In this document: positions 1 to 4,096 of the stretch, in pieces | Numbering within the stretch: the first letter of the stretch is position 1 | Layout: every line of letters begins with the position of its first letter | Assembly: GCA_024643305.1 (NCBI GenBank) | Contig: JAHENE010000066.1 | Location: 1-9,023, forward strand | Length of the DNA: 9,023 bases | Direction of reading: 5' to 3' | Origin: Thiobacillaceae bacterium | Lineage (GTDB): Bacteria > Pseudomonadota > Gammaproteobacteria > Burkholderiales > Thiobacillaceae | The notes under the pieces: model-generated | Seen by the model: only the letters and a program-made list of their open reading frames with translations | Told to the model about the DNA's origin: nothing | Databases searched by the model: none | Made by a program: the position numbers and the translations under genes

Positions 1-78
1 CGCACAAGCCCCTTCCATTAACCACAAACCAATAAATAACAAATAGTTATGAAACAGAAACCGGTGTTATACACCTTC
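1..78. other. AT-rich left edge with no supported gene
   Basis: I see no gene here. The short inverted repeat GGTGT-tat-ACACC lies at 63-75. A minus-strand ATG at 18 would open a frame running off the window, but it has no ribosome binding site, so it is not called. Confidence 0.4.
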
Positions 79-125
79 AACCAACCTAAATATACACCTG
101 CACAGGTGTATATTTCACGTTGGGC
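79..125 (-). other. Possible minimal attC, or a near-perfect operator-like palindrome
   Basis: On the minus strand GCCCAAC (125-119) matches the RYYYAAC box exactly, and GTTGGTT (85-79) matches GTTRRRY with one mismatch. Between them are two perfect 13-base arms (88-100 and 103-115) around a 2-base loop. The site would be only 47 bp, shorter than usual attC sites, and its stem lacks the usual extrahelical bases and imperfect L boxes. It could therefore be a repressor operator for the plus-strand gene starting at 150, not an attC. Confidence 0.4.
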
Positions 126-149
126 ATATCACTATAACTAGGAGGCAAT

Positions 150-341
150 ATGCAAAAATTCAAAGTCTCAGCTTGGCCTGTAGACCCGAGTGATTGGAAA
201 GAAAATCCAAAGTGGGAAGTCATAATTTCTGCTGATTTTGAGGGGGATGCGTACTCTCAAGGGCTTGCTCAGTTTCGCGCTTATTGCGCAGATCACGAGC
301 TTCAATCTGAAGATTTTCAAGTTCGCTCTGGTTCACTTTGA
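150..341 (+). CDS. Small unknown protein, opposite strand to the array
   Basis: This 63-residue acidic protein is not recognised. It is the only convincing plus-strand gene in the window. The start is supported by a perfect AGGAGG at 140-145, four bases before the ATG. The protein is soluble, with aromatic residues in its first half (W9, W16, W23) and no membrane segment or cysteine cluster; there is a single Cys at about residue 46. Its last 122 bases overlap, tail to tail, the minus-strand gene at 220-492. A strong palindrome (88-115) lies 35 bp upstream and could control it. No clear sigma-70 promoter is seen. Both overlapping frames look protein-like, so the gene is probable but unproven. 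Confidence 0.55.
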   Translation: MQKFKVSAWPVDPSDWKENPKWEVIISADFEGDAYSQGLAQFRAYCADHELQSEDFQVRSGSL

Positions 342-492
342 AAAAACTCTCGATTGCTTTATGGACTGCCTCTTCAGGGTCTTCTTTCCATAGACCAAGT
401 GCATTTTTTTCTCCTATTATTGCGGCATGGAACAAGACATTCCCGCTCCTCTTTGATATTCCATCGACCTCTATTCGCAATTCGTATTTCAT
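220..492 (-). CDS. Unknown cassette protein, convergent with the gene at 150-341
   Basis: A 90-residue protein of unknown function, the first gene after the attC at 498-558, where cassette genes normally begin. The ATG is five bases past the GTTGGGC box, and GGG in that box is the only Shine-Dalgarno-like sequence. The first 50 residues look like a small alpha/beta domain (a strand at KYELRIEVDG, a second strand near VLFHAAII, then a helix with DPEEAVHKAIESF). This resembles the general layout of HicB-like or similar small proteins, but no family is assigned. The last 40 residues are polar, helical and lie entirely over the opposite gene. They may be a read-through tail added after loss of an earlier stop. 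Confidence 0.6.
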   Translation of the reverse strand: MKYELRIEVDGISKRSGNVLFHAAIIGEKNALGLWKEDPEEAVHKAIESFFKVNQSELENLQIEARDLRNKRETEQALESTHPPQNQQKL

Positions 493-497
493 CGTTT

Positions 498-558
498 GCC
501 CAACCTATCAGTCAAGTGGGACGCCGCTAAAGCGGCGCCCCTTACTTCTACGTTAGCG
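498..558 (-). other. attC site
   Basis: On the minus strand the R'' box is CGCTAAC (558-552) and the R' box is GTTGGGC (504-498), a perfect GTTRRRY. The inner stem CGCCGC-taaa-GCGGCG (522-537) is extended by AAGT/ACTT arms. The stop codon of the upstream gene (TAA, 555-553) lies inside R''. Confidence 0.85.
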
Positions 559-828
559 GGCTTTAGCCTCAGCAATCTCACCATCGGTTGCTAGTCTAAA
601 ATCATCTGGGTTCGTCGCGTCAAGGTAGCTAAACGGTTGCGGGTTGTCCGTGTCGTGATCGAACACAGGAGAGCACCCTACATGCTCGCCAACCCCAAAC
701 ACCCAGTCACCCTCCTTAAACTTCGCCTTAACAGCATCATACTTATTTGTGTCTGGACCGCTAACAAGCACATCAACTGGAGCGGCTACAGCGGCGTTTG
801 TTTCGCTTTCCGTGGTTTTGTTTTCCAT
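553..828 (-). CDS. Unknown acidic cassette protein
   Basis: A 91-residue protein from ATG 828, or 93 residues from ATG 834. ATG 828 is preferred because AGAGG is 8 bases before it, while the earlier ATG is too close to that site. The first 30 residues are low-complexity (T, E, A, V) and probably disordered. The rest is acidic, with a KFKEGDWVFGVGEHVG segment and a PVFDHDTDNPQPFSYLD segment, which suggest a small beta-rich fold. No family is recognised. The stop codon sits in the R'' box of the following attC. The gene follows the Tad2-like gene across a degenerate attC (847-885), so the two may travel as one two-gene cassette. Confidence 0.7.
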   Translation of the reverse strand: MENKTTESETNAAVAAPVDVLVSGPDTNKYDAVKAKFKEGDWVFGVGEHVGCSPVFDHDTDNPQPFSYLDATNPDDFRLATDGEIAEAKAR

Positions 829-846
829 CGTCATTTCCTCTCATTC

Positions 847-885
847 AGCGGCATTACGCGCCGCCCTGTTATGTAATTGTTAGCC
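847..885 (-). other. Degenerate or half attC between two cassette genes
   Basis: On the minus strand GGCTAAC (885-879) is a good R''-like box, followed by a second copy, ACATAAC (874-868). A hairpin GCCGC/GCGGC (864-860 and 852-848) follows, but no GTTRRRY box appears before the next start codon. The site therefore looks decayed and probably cannot recombine. Confidence 0.45.
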
Positions 886-916
886 ACCACCAGCCTGAGC
901 CAGTGGCGGCATCTGT

Positions 917-1177
917 TTAGTACACTCTGTCAGAGTTCCAGTCTTCGGCCAGCATATCAGTTTGTGAAGCAAGCCACGGCACTCGGCTCTTTGGTGCGGC
1001 CTCATTATCAGTCTCAAGGCCGGTTGTGTCGATGAAGATGTATGGGCTTGTCATTTTGCTATTTTCATCAGGCTTCTGTAACTCAATAGTAATACCTTTT
1101 CCATTCCACCCGTCACGCCAGCATTTGCGCCCAGCCTTCATTTCTTCAATCGCTCGTCCAAAGTTTGCATTTTTCAT
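917..1177 (-). CDS. tad2: Tad2-like (DUF2829) anti-Thoeris protein
   Basis: An 86-residue protein matching the DUF2829/Tad2 family in length and motifs. The N-terminal FGRAIEEMKAGRKCWRDGWNGKG (residues 6-28) has the family's helix followed by GWNGKG, and WLASQTDMLAEDW (68-80) is the characteristic C-terminal motif. Tad2 proteins of phages bind and sequester the cyclic-ADP-ribose-type signal made by the ThsB TIR sensor, so the Thoeris effector is not activated. Here the gene is carried on an integron cassette: a full attC precedes it (1205-1272) and a degenerate one follows. The start is ATG 1177, with AAAGG about ten bases upstream. Family assignment is from memory of motifs. Anti-Thoeris activity in this host is inference. 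Confidence 0.82.
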   Translation of the reverse strand: MKNANFGRAIEEMKAGRKCWRDGWNGKGITIELQKPDENSKMTSPYIFIDTTGLETDNEAAPKSRVPWLASQTDMLAEDWNSDRVY

Positions 1178-1204
1178 AGTTCAGTTACCTTTTTAAGTTG
1201 CAGC

Positions 1205-1272
1205 GGCCAACAAGTAATTCCACCGGACAGCGTTCCGCTGCGCCCACTTGCCGGTGAATAAAAGTGTTATAC
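1205..1272 (-). other. attC site
   Basis: On the minus strand the R'' box is GTATAAC (1272-1266) and the R' box is GTTGGCC (1211-1205), each one base off consensus. Outer arms CACCGG/CCGGTG (1221-1226 and 1251-1256) and an inner hairpin CAGCG-ttc-CGCTG (1228-1240) form the stem. Confidence 0.75.
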
Positions 1273-1275
1273 ATC

Positions 1276-1479
1276 TCACTTCCCCCAAAAGTTACGTGGC
1301 CTTCCGGCTTCCGCAACCTCTATCGCCCTCCTGTGCAGCAATTTTTCCCGCCGCCTTTCCACATCCTCGGCGCGTATTCTGTCTGCTTCATCCTTTGGCA
1401 GAGAATTCAGCCATTCCTCACGCGCCTTGGCTTCTTCTACCATCGCCGCAGCCTGTACTAAAACCAGTCCAATATACAT
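1276..1479 (-). CDS. Small charged helical cassette protein
   Basis: A 67-residue protein with a short hydrophobic start (residues 2-13, MYIGLVLVQAAAM) followed by a highly charged, almost wholly helical remainder rich in E, R and K, likely a coiled coil. The N-terminus is too short and weak to call a membrane anchor. The start is well supported: GGAGG lies five bases before ATG 1479, just after the R' box of the upstream attC. The stop is three bases before the following attC (1205-1272), giving a compact one-gene cassette of about 290 bp. No family is recognised. Confidence 0.7.
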   Translation of the reverse strand: MYIGLVLVQAAAMVEEAKAREEWLNSLPKDEADRIRAEDVERRREKLLHRRAIEVAEAGRPRNFWGK

Positions 1480-1491
1480 TTACGCCTCCAT

Positions 1492-1546
1492 GTATAACAC
1501 TACATGCAAGCCGACGCCTTCGGCGCGGCTTCATTCCTTGTTATGC
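1492..1546 (-). other. attC site
   Basis: A textbook 55-bp site. On the minus strand R'' is GCATAAC (1546-1540) and R' is GTATAAC read as GTTATAC (1498-1492). The stem AAGCCG-a-CGCC/GGCG-CGGCTT has one extrahelical base, the feature that normally sets strand choice for integrase. The upstream gene ends inside it (TGA 1533-1531). Confidence 0.9.
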
Positions 1547-2109
1547 GGCTGGCAGCGCCGCGCTGTTTCCACCAACCAATTCGCTAACTCTAGCGGCGTA
1601 TATTCTCTTTCGCGCTGTGTGCAGCGAGCCGTTCCTGGTACTTGCCCGGTCATGCTCTTTGCGGCTCGCCCTGGCTTCTTTGGTGGCATTGGCGGCAAGT
1701 CCTTGGCGTCACACCCGCACACATACAAACGTGTCGGCTTATGCGCCACATGCCCAAAATCGTATTGGTCAATCTCCACCGTATAGCCTCCATATTCATC
1801 GCCAAACAAATCAAGTTCTGCTATCCGCATTTCTTTCCATAGTTCGCTTCCGCTTGGGTGTTCCAAAACACCGCCCCATTTTCTCACCATCGCAATCGCA
1901 AATCTTGCCAAGTCTTTCTCGTGCGGCTTTGGTTTTGCCATGTGCTTCAATACTCCCCATGCCCTGCATGGTGGGTGCGCTATTACTTGGCAACCGCCCT
2001 GCCAATTTCTTGCGTCCCTCAATTCGTCCCATACGTCAACATTTGGCAGCTGCTTATAGTTGCTGTCAGTCCTGGCAAACAAAATTGCTACAAAATCGCC
2101 GTATAACAA
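1531..2109 (-). CDS. HPPC-motif protein, possibly C5-methyltransferase-like fold
   Basis: About 192 residues from TTG 2109. Features are ILFARTDSNYK (9-19), VIAHPPCRAWG (42-52), a conserved-looking GGVLEHPSGS (79-88), GHVAHKPTRLYVCGC (119-133) and a C-terminal helix. HPPC, EHPxGS and KPTxLY recall the order of the PPC, ENP and K-T motifs in C5 cytosine methyltransferases, but the S-adenosylmethionine-binding part is not evident. I recall this as a recurrent phage and cassette hypothetical family with no assigned role. The start is uncertain. TTG 2109 spans the cassette boundary, TTG 2082 would remove nine residues, and ATG 2205 lies in the previous cassette. None has a strong ribosome binding site. 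The end lies inside the following attC. Confidence 0.75.
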   Translation of the reverse strand: MLYGDFVAILFARTDSNYKQLPNVDVWDELRDARNWQGGCQVIAHPPCRAWGVLKHMAKPKPHEKDLARFAIAMVRKWGGVLEHPSGSELWKEMRIAELDLFGDEYGGYTVEIDQYDFGHVAHKPTRLYVCGCDAKDLPPMPPKKPGRAAKSMTGQVPGTARCTQREREYTPLELANWLVETARRCQPHNKE

Positions 2110-2178
2110 GGCGTTCAACCCCGCTCCCGTTGGTCGCTGGACGGCGCTGAAGCGCCGCCGGTTAACTCGTTGTTGGGC
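2101..2178 (-). other. attC site
   Basis: On the minus strand R'' is GCCCAAC (2178-2172), a perfect match, and R' is GTTATAC (2107-2101). The inner stem is GGCGCT-ga-AGCGCC (2143-2156). The upstream gene reads through R'' and stops inside the site. Confidence 0.85.
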
Positions 2179-2393
2179 ACCTTGGCGTCCTTGCATTGCT
2201 GGCATCGCTCAAATCTTCCGAAATCGTTCGATGTCAAGCGTACCAAGCGTTCGCAGCATTTCTTGCTTTCGCTTGGCTCTTTGAATGCGCGGCATCTGGC
2301 TATCTGCGAGTCCTGGCGAAAGAAGAAATTGCACTGGTCATACCCAGTCCTACAAAACTCACCGTCTGCCGAAATTTTCACCAAAACCATCAT
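2115..2393 (-). CDS. Small Cys-containing cassette protein
   Basis: A 92-residue protein of unknown function. ATG 2393 is chosen because CAGGAG lies just upstream and because longer frames would run back through the attC at 2412-2500. It has six cysteines, including CC and CQQC in the second half, and a C-x(n)-CC-x(n)-CQQC pattern that could bind a metal, though spacing does not match a family I can name. The core is basic with ARCRAFKEPSESKKCCERLVRL. The last 24 residues (from VPNNELTGG) are encoded by the attC and are probably an unstructured tail. No membrane segment is present. Confidence 0.65.
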   Translation of the reverse strand: MMVLVKISADGEFCRTGYDQCNFFFRQDSQIARCRAFKEPSESKKCCERLVRLTSNDFGRFERCQQCKDAKVPNNELTGGASAPSSDQRERG

Positions 2394-2411
2394 TCTTCGC
2401 TCCTGTTCGTA

Positions 2412-2500
2412 GCCCAACACGGCGGTCAACAAGACCGCCCGCAAGCGTCATTCGTTAATCGTTGCCCGTTGGTGGGCGGCTTGTTACCTCAATGTTAGAT
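2412..2500 (-). other. attC site, long form
   Basis: On the minus strand R'' is ATCTAAC (2500-2494) and R' is GTTGGGC (2418-2412), both perfect matches. The 89-bp site folds with AACAAG/CTTGTT and CCGCCC/GGGCGG arms and a GCAA/TTGC inner pairing. Its R'' box is also the outer end of the 23-bp inverted repeat described at 2493-2660. Confidence 0.8.
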
Positions 2501-2660
2501 TACATTTTGATAGTGGCCGGGCGCTACTCCGACAACGGTTACTCCCCGTGCACGAGGGCCGTACTGCCATATCGCTTATCTAGTCTCGCTAGTGCGCTTA
2601 TGCTTCCTGAACAATAGTGTGTCTGCTTCCCACACCGCACTATCAAAATGTAATCTAACA
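2493..2660. repeat. 168-bp element with perfect 23-bp inverted repeats; geneless cassette
   Basis: The arms 2493-2515 and 2638-2660 are exact inverted copies (outer sequence TGTTAGAT, inner sequence GATAGTG), flanking a 122-bp core. The outermost bases coincide with the core boxes of the attC sites on both sides, so the element is nearly the whole cassette body. A minus frame from GTG 2640 to TAA 2539 (33 codons) and another from an ATG near 2577 lack ribosome binding sites and are not called. No flanking target duplication is obvious. This could be a MITE, a cassette encoding a structured RNA, or a product of hairpin-driven duplication of the attC end. Confidence 0.7.
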
Positions 2661-2708
2661 ATCCATTCAAGGCGGACTGCTACGCAGCCGCTTAATTACA
2701 CGTTCGAC
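2653..2708 (-). other. attC site
   Basis: On the minus strand R'' is GTCGAAC (2708-2702, one mismatch) and R' is GTTAGAT (2659-2653, perfect). The stem is AAGCGG-CTGC with GCAG-t-CCGCCTT. Length is 56 bp, typical for the class. Confidence 0.85.
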
Positions 2709-2715
2709 CCCAAGG

Positions 2716-2991
2716 TCAGCACGGGGAAAACTCCCCGTCCGTCAGGTAGCCGTGCCAGTTGCACGACCTGTGCAGGATCGACGGGCGCAGCGTCGGTGCT
2801 TCGACATTCCCGTTCCACGTCCAGCCGTGCGTGCCATCGTCGATGTTCAACCAGTCTTCCTGGCCACAACCGGGGCAGCAGTAGGCATACCCGCCCGGCT
2901 TGCCGTCTGGGTACGCGTGGTACGCGATGTCGCCCGGCTGGGCTTCTTGCGCGCGAATGTCGGTCACGAGTCGTGCCTTCATGGATTCCAT
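2716..2991 (-). CDS. DUF6527-like zinc-binding protein
   Basis: A 91-residue protein resembling the DUF6527 family of small phage and mobile-element proteins. It has a CPGCG knuckle (residues 39-43), then WTWNGNVEAPTLRPSI (57-72), then a Cys77-x-x-His80 pair. The Cys/Cys...Cys/His set could bind one zinc ion. The function of the family is not known to me. The start is ATG 2991, just after AAAGGA; a second in-frame ATG at 2982 is about as likely, since the first is very close to that site. The stop is eight bases before the following attC, giving a standard cassette about 350 bp long. Confidence 0.75.
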   Translation of the reverse strand: MESMKARLVTDIRAQEAQPGDIAYHAYPDGKPGGYAYCCPGCGQEDWLNIDDGTHGWTWNGNVEAPTLRPSILHRSCNWHGYLTDGEFSPC

Positions 2992-3010
2992 TTCCTTTCA
3001 CGGCCGCGTG

Positions 3011-3080
3011 GCCGAACTAATCATTCGAGCGGGACTGGCCGCATAAGGCCGCGTCCAGCCCCTCAATTCAGCCGTTAGGC
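3011..3080 (-). other. attC site
   Basis: On the minus strand R'' is GCCTAAC (3080-3074, perfect) and R' is GTTCGGC (3017-3011, one mismatch). The stem contains CTGG/CCAG and CCGC-ataa-GGCCGCG arms. The upstream gene stops three bases past R''. Confidence 0.88.
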
Positions 3081-3331
3081 ACCAGCGCGAATACCACCCA
3101 CCCTGGCTGCTGCTCGTAGGCAGTAACATACCCAATCGCGGCATCGTGCTTCCGTTTCGTGTATTTATCTACCTCACTACGGTAATAGCCCTTATCTGCC
3201 GGGTCGTATTCGAGCAAAGTCACGGTATCTCCGGCCTGAAAACCCCTGTCATCCTTACGAATCTCAAAGGTCTTGCGACCATCAATCACCGCCTCAAAAT
3301 ATGGCGGTAGTATTTTCAGTTCGTGGTGCAT
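3068..3331 (-). CDS. DUF3850 (ASCH/PUA-like) protein
   Basis: An 87-residue protein with the DUF3850 signature HELKILPPYFEAVIDGRKTFEIRKDDRGFQAGD at residues 3-35 in outline (key residues H3, K6, P9-P10, F22, R25, D28, G34), followed by TLLEYDP and a C-terminal strand GWVVFALVPNG. This belongs to the ASCH/PUA-like beta-barrel group, thought to bind RNA or nucleotides. Members are common in phages and cassettes, but their role is not established. Length equals the full family domain. ATG 3331 follows GGGGG by five bases. The last residues are coded by the R'' box of the attC at 3011-3080, so the gene and its recombination site are interlocked. Confidence 0.85.
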   Translation of the reverse strand: MHHELKILPPYFEAVIDGRKTFEIRKDDRGFQAGDTVTLLEYDPADKGYYRSEVDKYTKRKHDAAIGYVTAYEQQPGWVVFALVPNG

Positions 3332-3353
3332 TCGTGCCCCCGTTTAAGTCAGT

Positions 3354-3417
3354 GCCCAACAAGTTAATCGAGCGGGGCCGTCGCTAAAGCGCCGGCCCCT
3401 CATTGCTGTCGTTCGGC
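3354..3417 (-). other. attC site
   Basis: On the minus strand R'' is GCCGAAC (3417-3411, one mismatch) and R' is GTTGGGC (3360-3354, perfect). The stem is GGGGCCG-t-CGC-taaa-GCG-c-CGGCCCC. The upstream gene ends within it. Confidence 0.9.
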
Positions 3418-3596
3418 GTCACGTTCTTTGCCTCATTCACACAGTTGGCGCATTGCGCCCCATCGGGGGCGTCAGTTTCTCCGACGTGAGTTCCGAGGAA
3501 GCCCATCAACCCACGAATTTGAGCCGCGTGCATGTAGCATGAATGCACGGGGCCAGTTGGGCAGTGCATAGTTACTGCGGCTGGGTAGTTTTCCAC
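3384..3596 (-). CDS. Small unknown cassette protein with CxxC
   Basis: A 70-residue protein not assigned to any family. GTG 3596 is the chosen start because AAGGAG lies seven bases before it; a TTG two codons upstream is too close to that site. It has four cysteines and several histidines (MHCPTGPVHSCYMHAAQ near residues 10-26 and CANC near 49-52), which could make a small metal site. There is no signal peptide or membrane segment. The last ten residues (PNDSNEGPAL) come from the attC at 3354-3417. The preceding attC (3627-3683) ends 30 bp before the start, so this is a compact cassette of about 270 bp. Confidence 0.65.
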   Translation of the reverse strand: MENYPAAVTMHCPTGPVHSCYMHAAQIRGLMGFLGTHVGETDAPDGAQCANCVNEAKNVTPNDSNEGPAL

Positions 3597-3626
3597 GATC
3601 AATCTCCTTTCTCAGTTTCACTAGAA

Positions 3627-3683
3627 GCCGAACCCGGCAGTCCAGCGGACGCCGTTCCGGCGCCGCTGACTTTTACGTTATGC
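3627..3683 (-). other. attC site
   Basis: On the minus strand R'' is GCATAAC (3683-3677) and R' is GTTCGGC (3633-3627). The stem is CAGCGG-a-CGCC/GGCG-CCGCTG with one extrahelical base, plus AGTC/GACT. The upstream gene's stop TAA (3680-3678) is inside R''. Confidence 0.9.
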
Positions 3684-3938
3684 CTCATGGTGTTCTTCGC
3701 CCGCCAAGTACACCTTTACCCCTACCCCTGCCATCGCGCCCTGCAATACCATCATCAGCATCGGGTAGCAAGCTTCCGATCCGCCTTCGCGGTACGTTTG
3801 CAAAAACTTGGCGCGAAGTTCCGGCGAAAAATGGTTGTTCGGCTGGCAGCATGCGAAATCCGGGCAGCATTCATCGCGCACATGGTTGTGCACGTTTTCA
3901 CCTGCGGCCCATTTCTCAAGTTGTTCAAGTGGTTTCAT
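3678..3938 (-). CDS. Unknown Cys-rich cassette protein (ECCPDFACC motif)
   Basis: An 86-residue protein. The N-terminal helix PLEQLEKWAAGENVHNHVRDECCPDFACC carries four cysteines in ECCPDFACC (residues 23-31), then a helical middle (SPELRAKFLQTYREGG) and a C-terminal MLMMVLQGAMAGVGVKVYLAG stretch that looks like a buried helix plus strand, not a membrane span. I recall similar small proteins in phages and cassettes, but no function is known to me. ATG 3938 overlaps the stop of a candidate 52-codon frame by ATGA and is preceded by GGGAAACGGGA. It is the first complete cassette after the operon. Confidence 0.75.
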   Translation of the reverse strand: MKPLEQLEKWAAGENVHNHVRDECCPDFACCQPNNHFSPELRAKFLQTYREGGSEACYPMLMMVLQGAMAGVGVKVYLAGEEHHEA

Positions 3939-4093
3939 TCCCGTTTCCCTTTATCGTCCGCTGAGGCATAACCCTGCGTTCCAGCGGAGGCTGCGCCATG
4001 AAGCGGCGCATCCCCGCTGAACTCCACGTTAGGGGCGTCCTCAGTTATGGTCACGCGAGCAAATCGCACCTTCGCCAGATGTTCCTCGATCAC
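3935..4093 (-). CDS. Possible 52-residue ORF running through the first attC
   Basis: A frame from GTG 4093 to TGA 3935, starting four bases after the methyltransferase stop and overlapping the next gene by ATGA. The residues from PNVEFSGDAPLHG onward are encoded by the attC at 3966-4034, so only the first 20 residues (MIEEHLAKVRFARVTITEDA) are independent. The only Shine-Dalgarno candidate, AAGGA, is about eleven bases upstream. It may be the broken end of an operon gene into which an attC was joined, a short cassette gene, or a chance frame that couples translation of the operon to the first cassette. Confidence 0.35.
   Translation of the reverse strand: MIEEHLAKVRFARVTITEDAPNVEFSGDAPLHGAASAGTQGYASADDKGKRE
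3966..4034 (-). other. attC site at the operon-array junction
   Basis: On the minus strand R'' is CCCTAAC (4034-4028, one mismatch) and R' is GTTATGC (3972-3966). The stem pairs CAGCGG with CCGCTG and TGCGCC with GGCGCA. It lies 63 bp after the methyltransferase stop and is the first site of the array. Confidence 0.85.
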
Positions 4094-4096
4094 AAG

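Larger units (their letters stand above)
79..4034 (-). mobile_element. Integron gene-cassette array without integrase (CALIN)
   Basis: This stretch holds ten well-formed attC sites, two doubtful ones, and small genes placed one per interval, all reading on the minus strand. Each site has RYYYAAC and GTTRRRY-type core boxes about 55-90 bp apart, enclosing an imperfect hairpin, and several genes stop inside the first box, as cassette genes commonly do. No tyrosine recombinase (IntI), attI site or Pc promoter is visible. The array begins 63 bp after the stop of the last operon gene, with no terminator between. The sites vary widely in sequence and length, which suggests cassettes of mixed origin, not a homogeneous sedentary superintegron. 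The left end is uncertain. Confidence 0.85.

Noticed and set aside
133..138. TATAAC as a -10 box for the plus-strand gene at 150.
   Set aside because: It lies one base before the ribosome binding site, too close for a leader, and no -35 box is at the right distance.
1248..2150. A 300-codon plus-strand open frame.
   Set aside because: It crosses three attC sites and the opposite-strand HPPC gene. The product is low-complexity, rich in P, R, S and L, and has no ribosome binding site, as expected for a shadow frame.
2539..2640. A 33-codon minus-strand frame inside the inverted-repeat cassette.
   Set aside because: It starts with GTG, has no Shine-Dalgarno sequence, overlaps the repeat arm, and resembles no protein.
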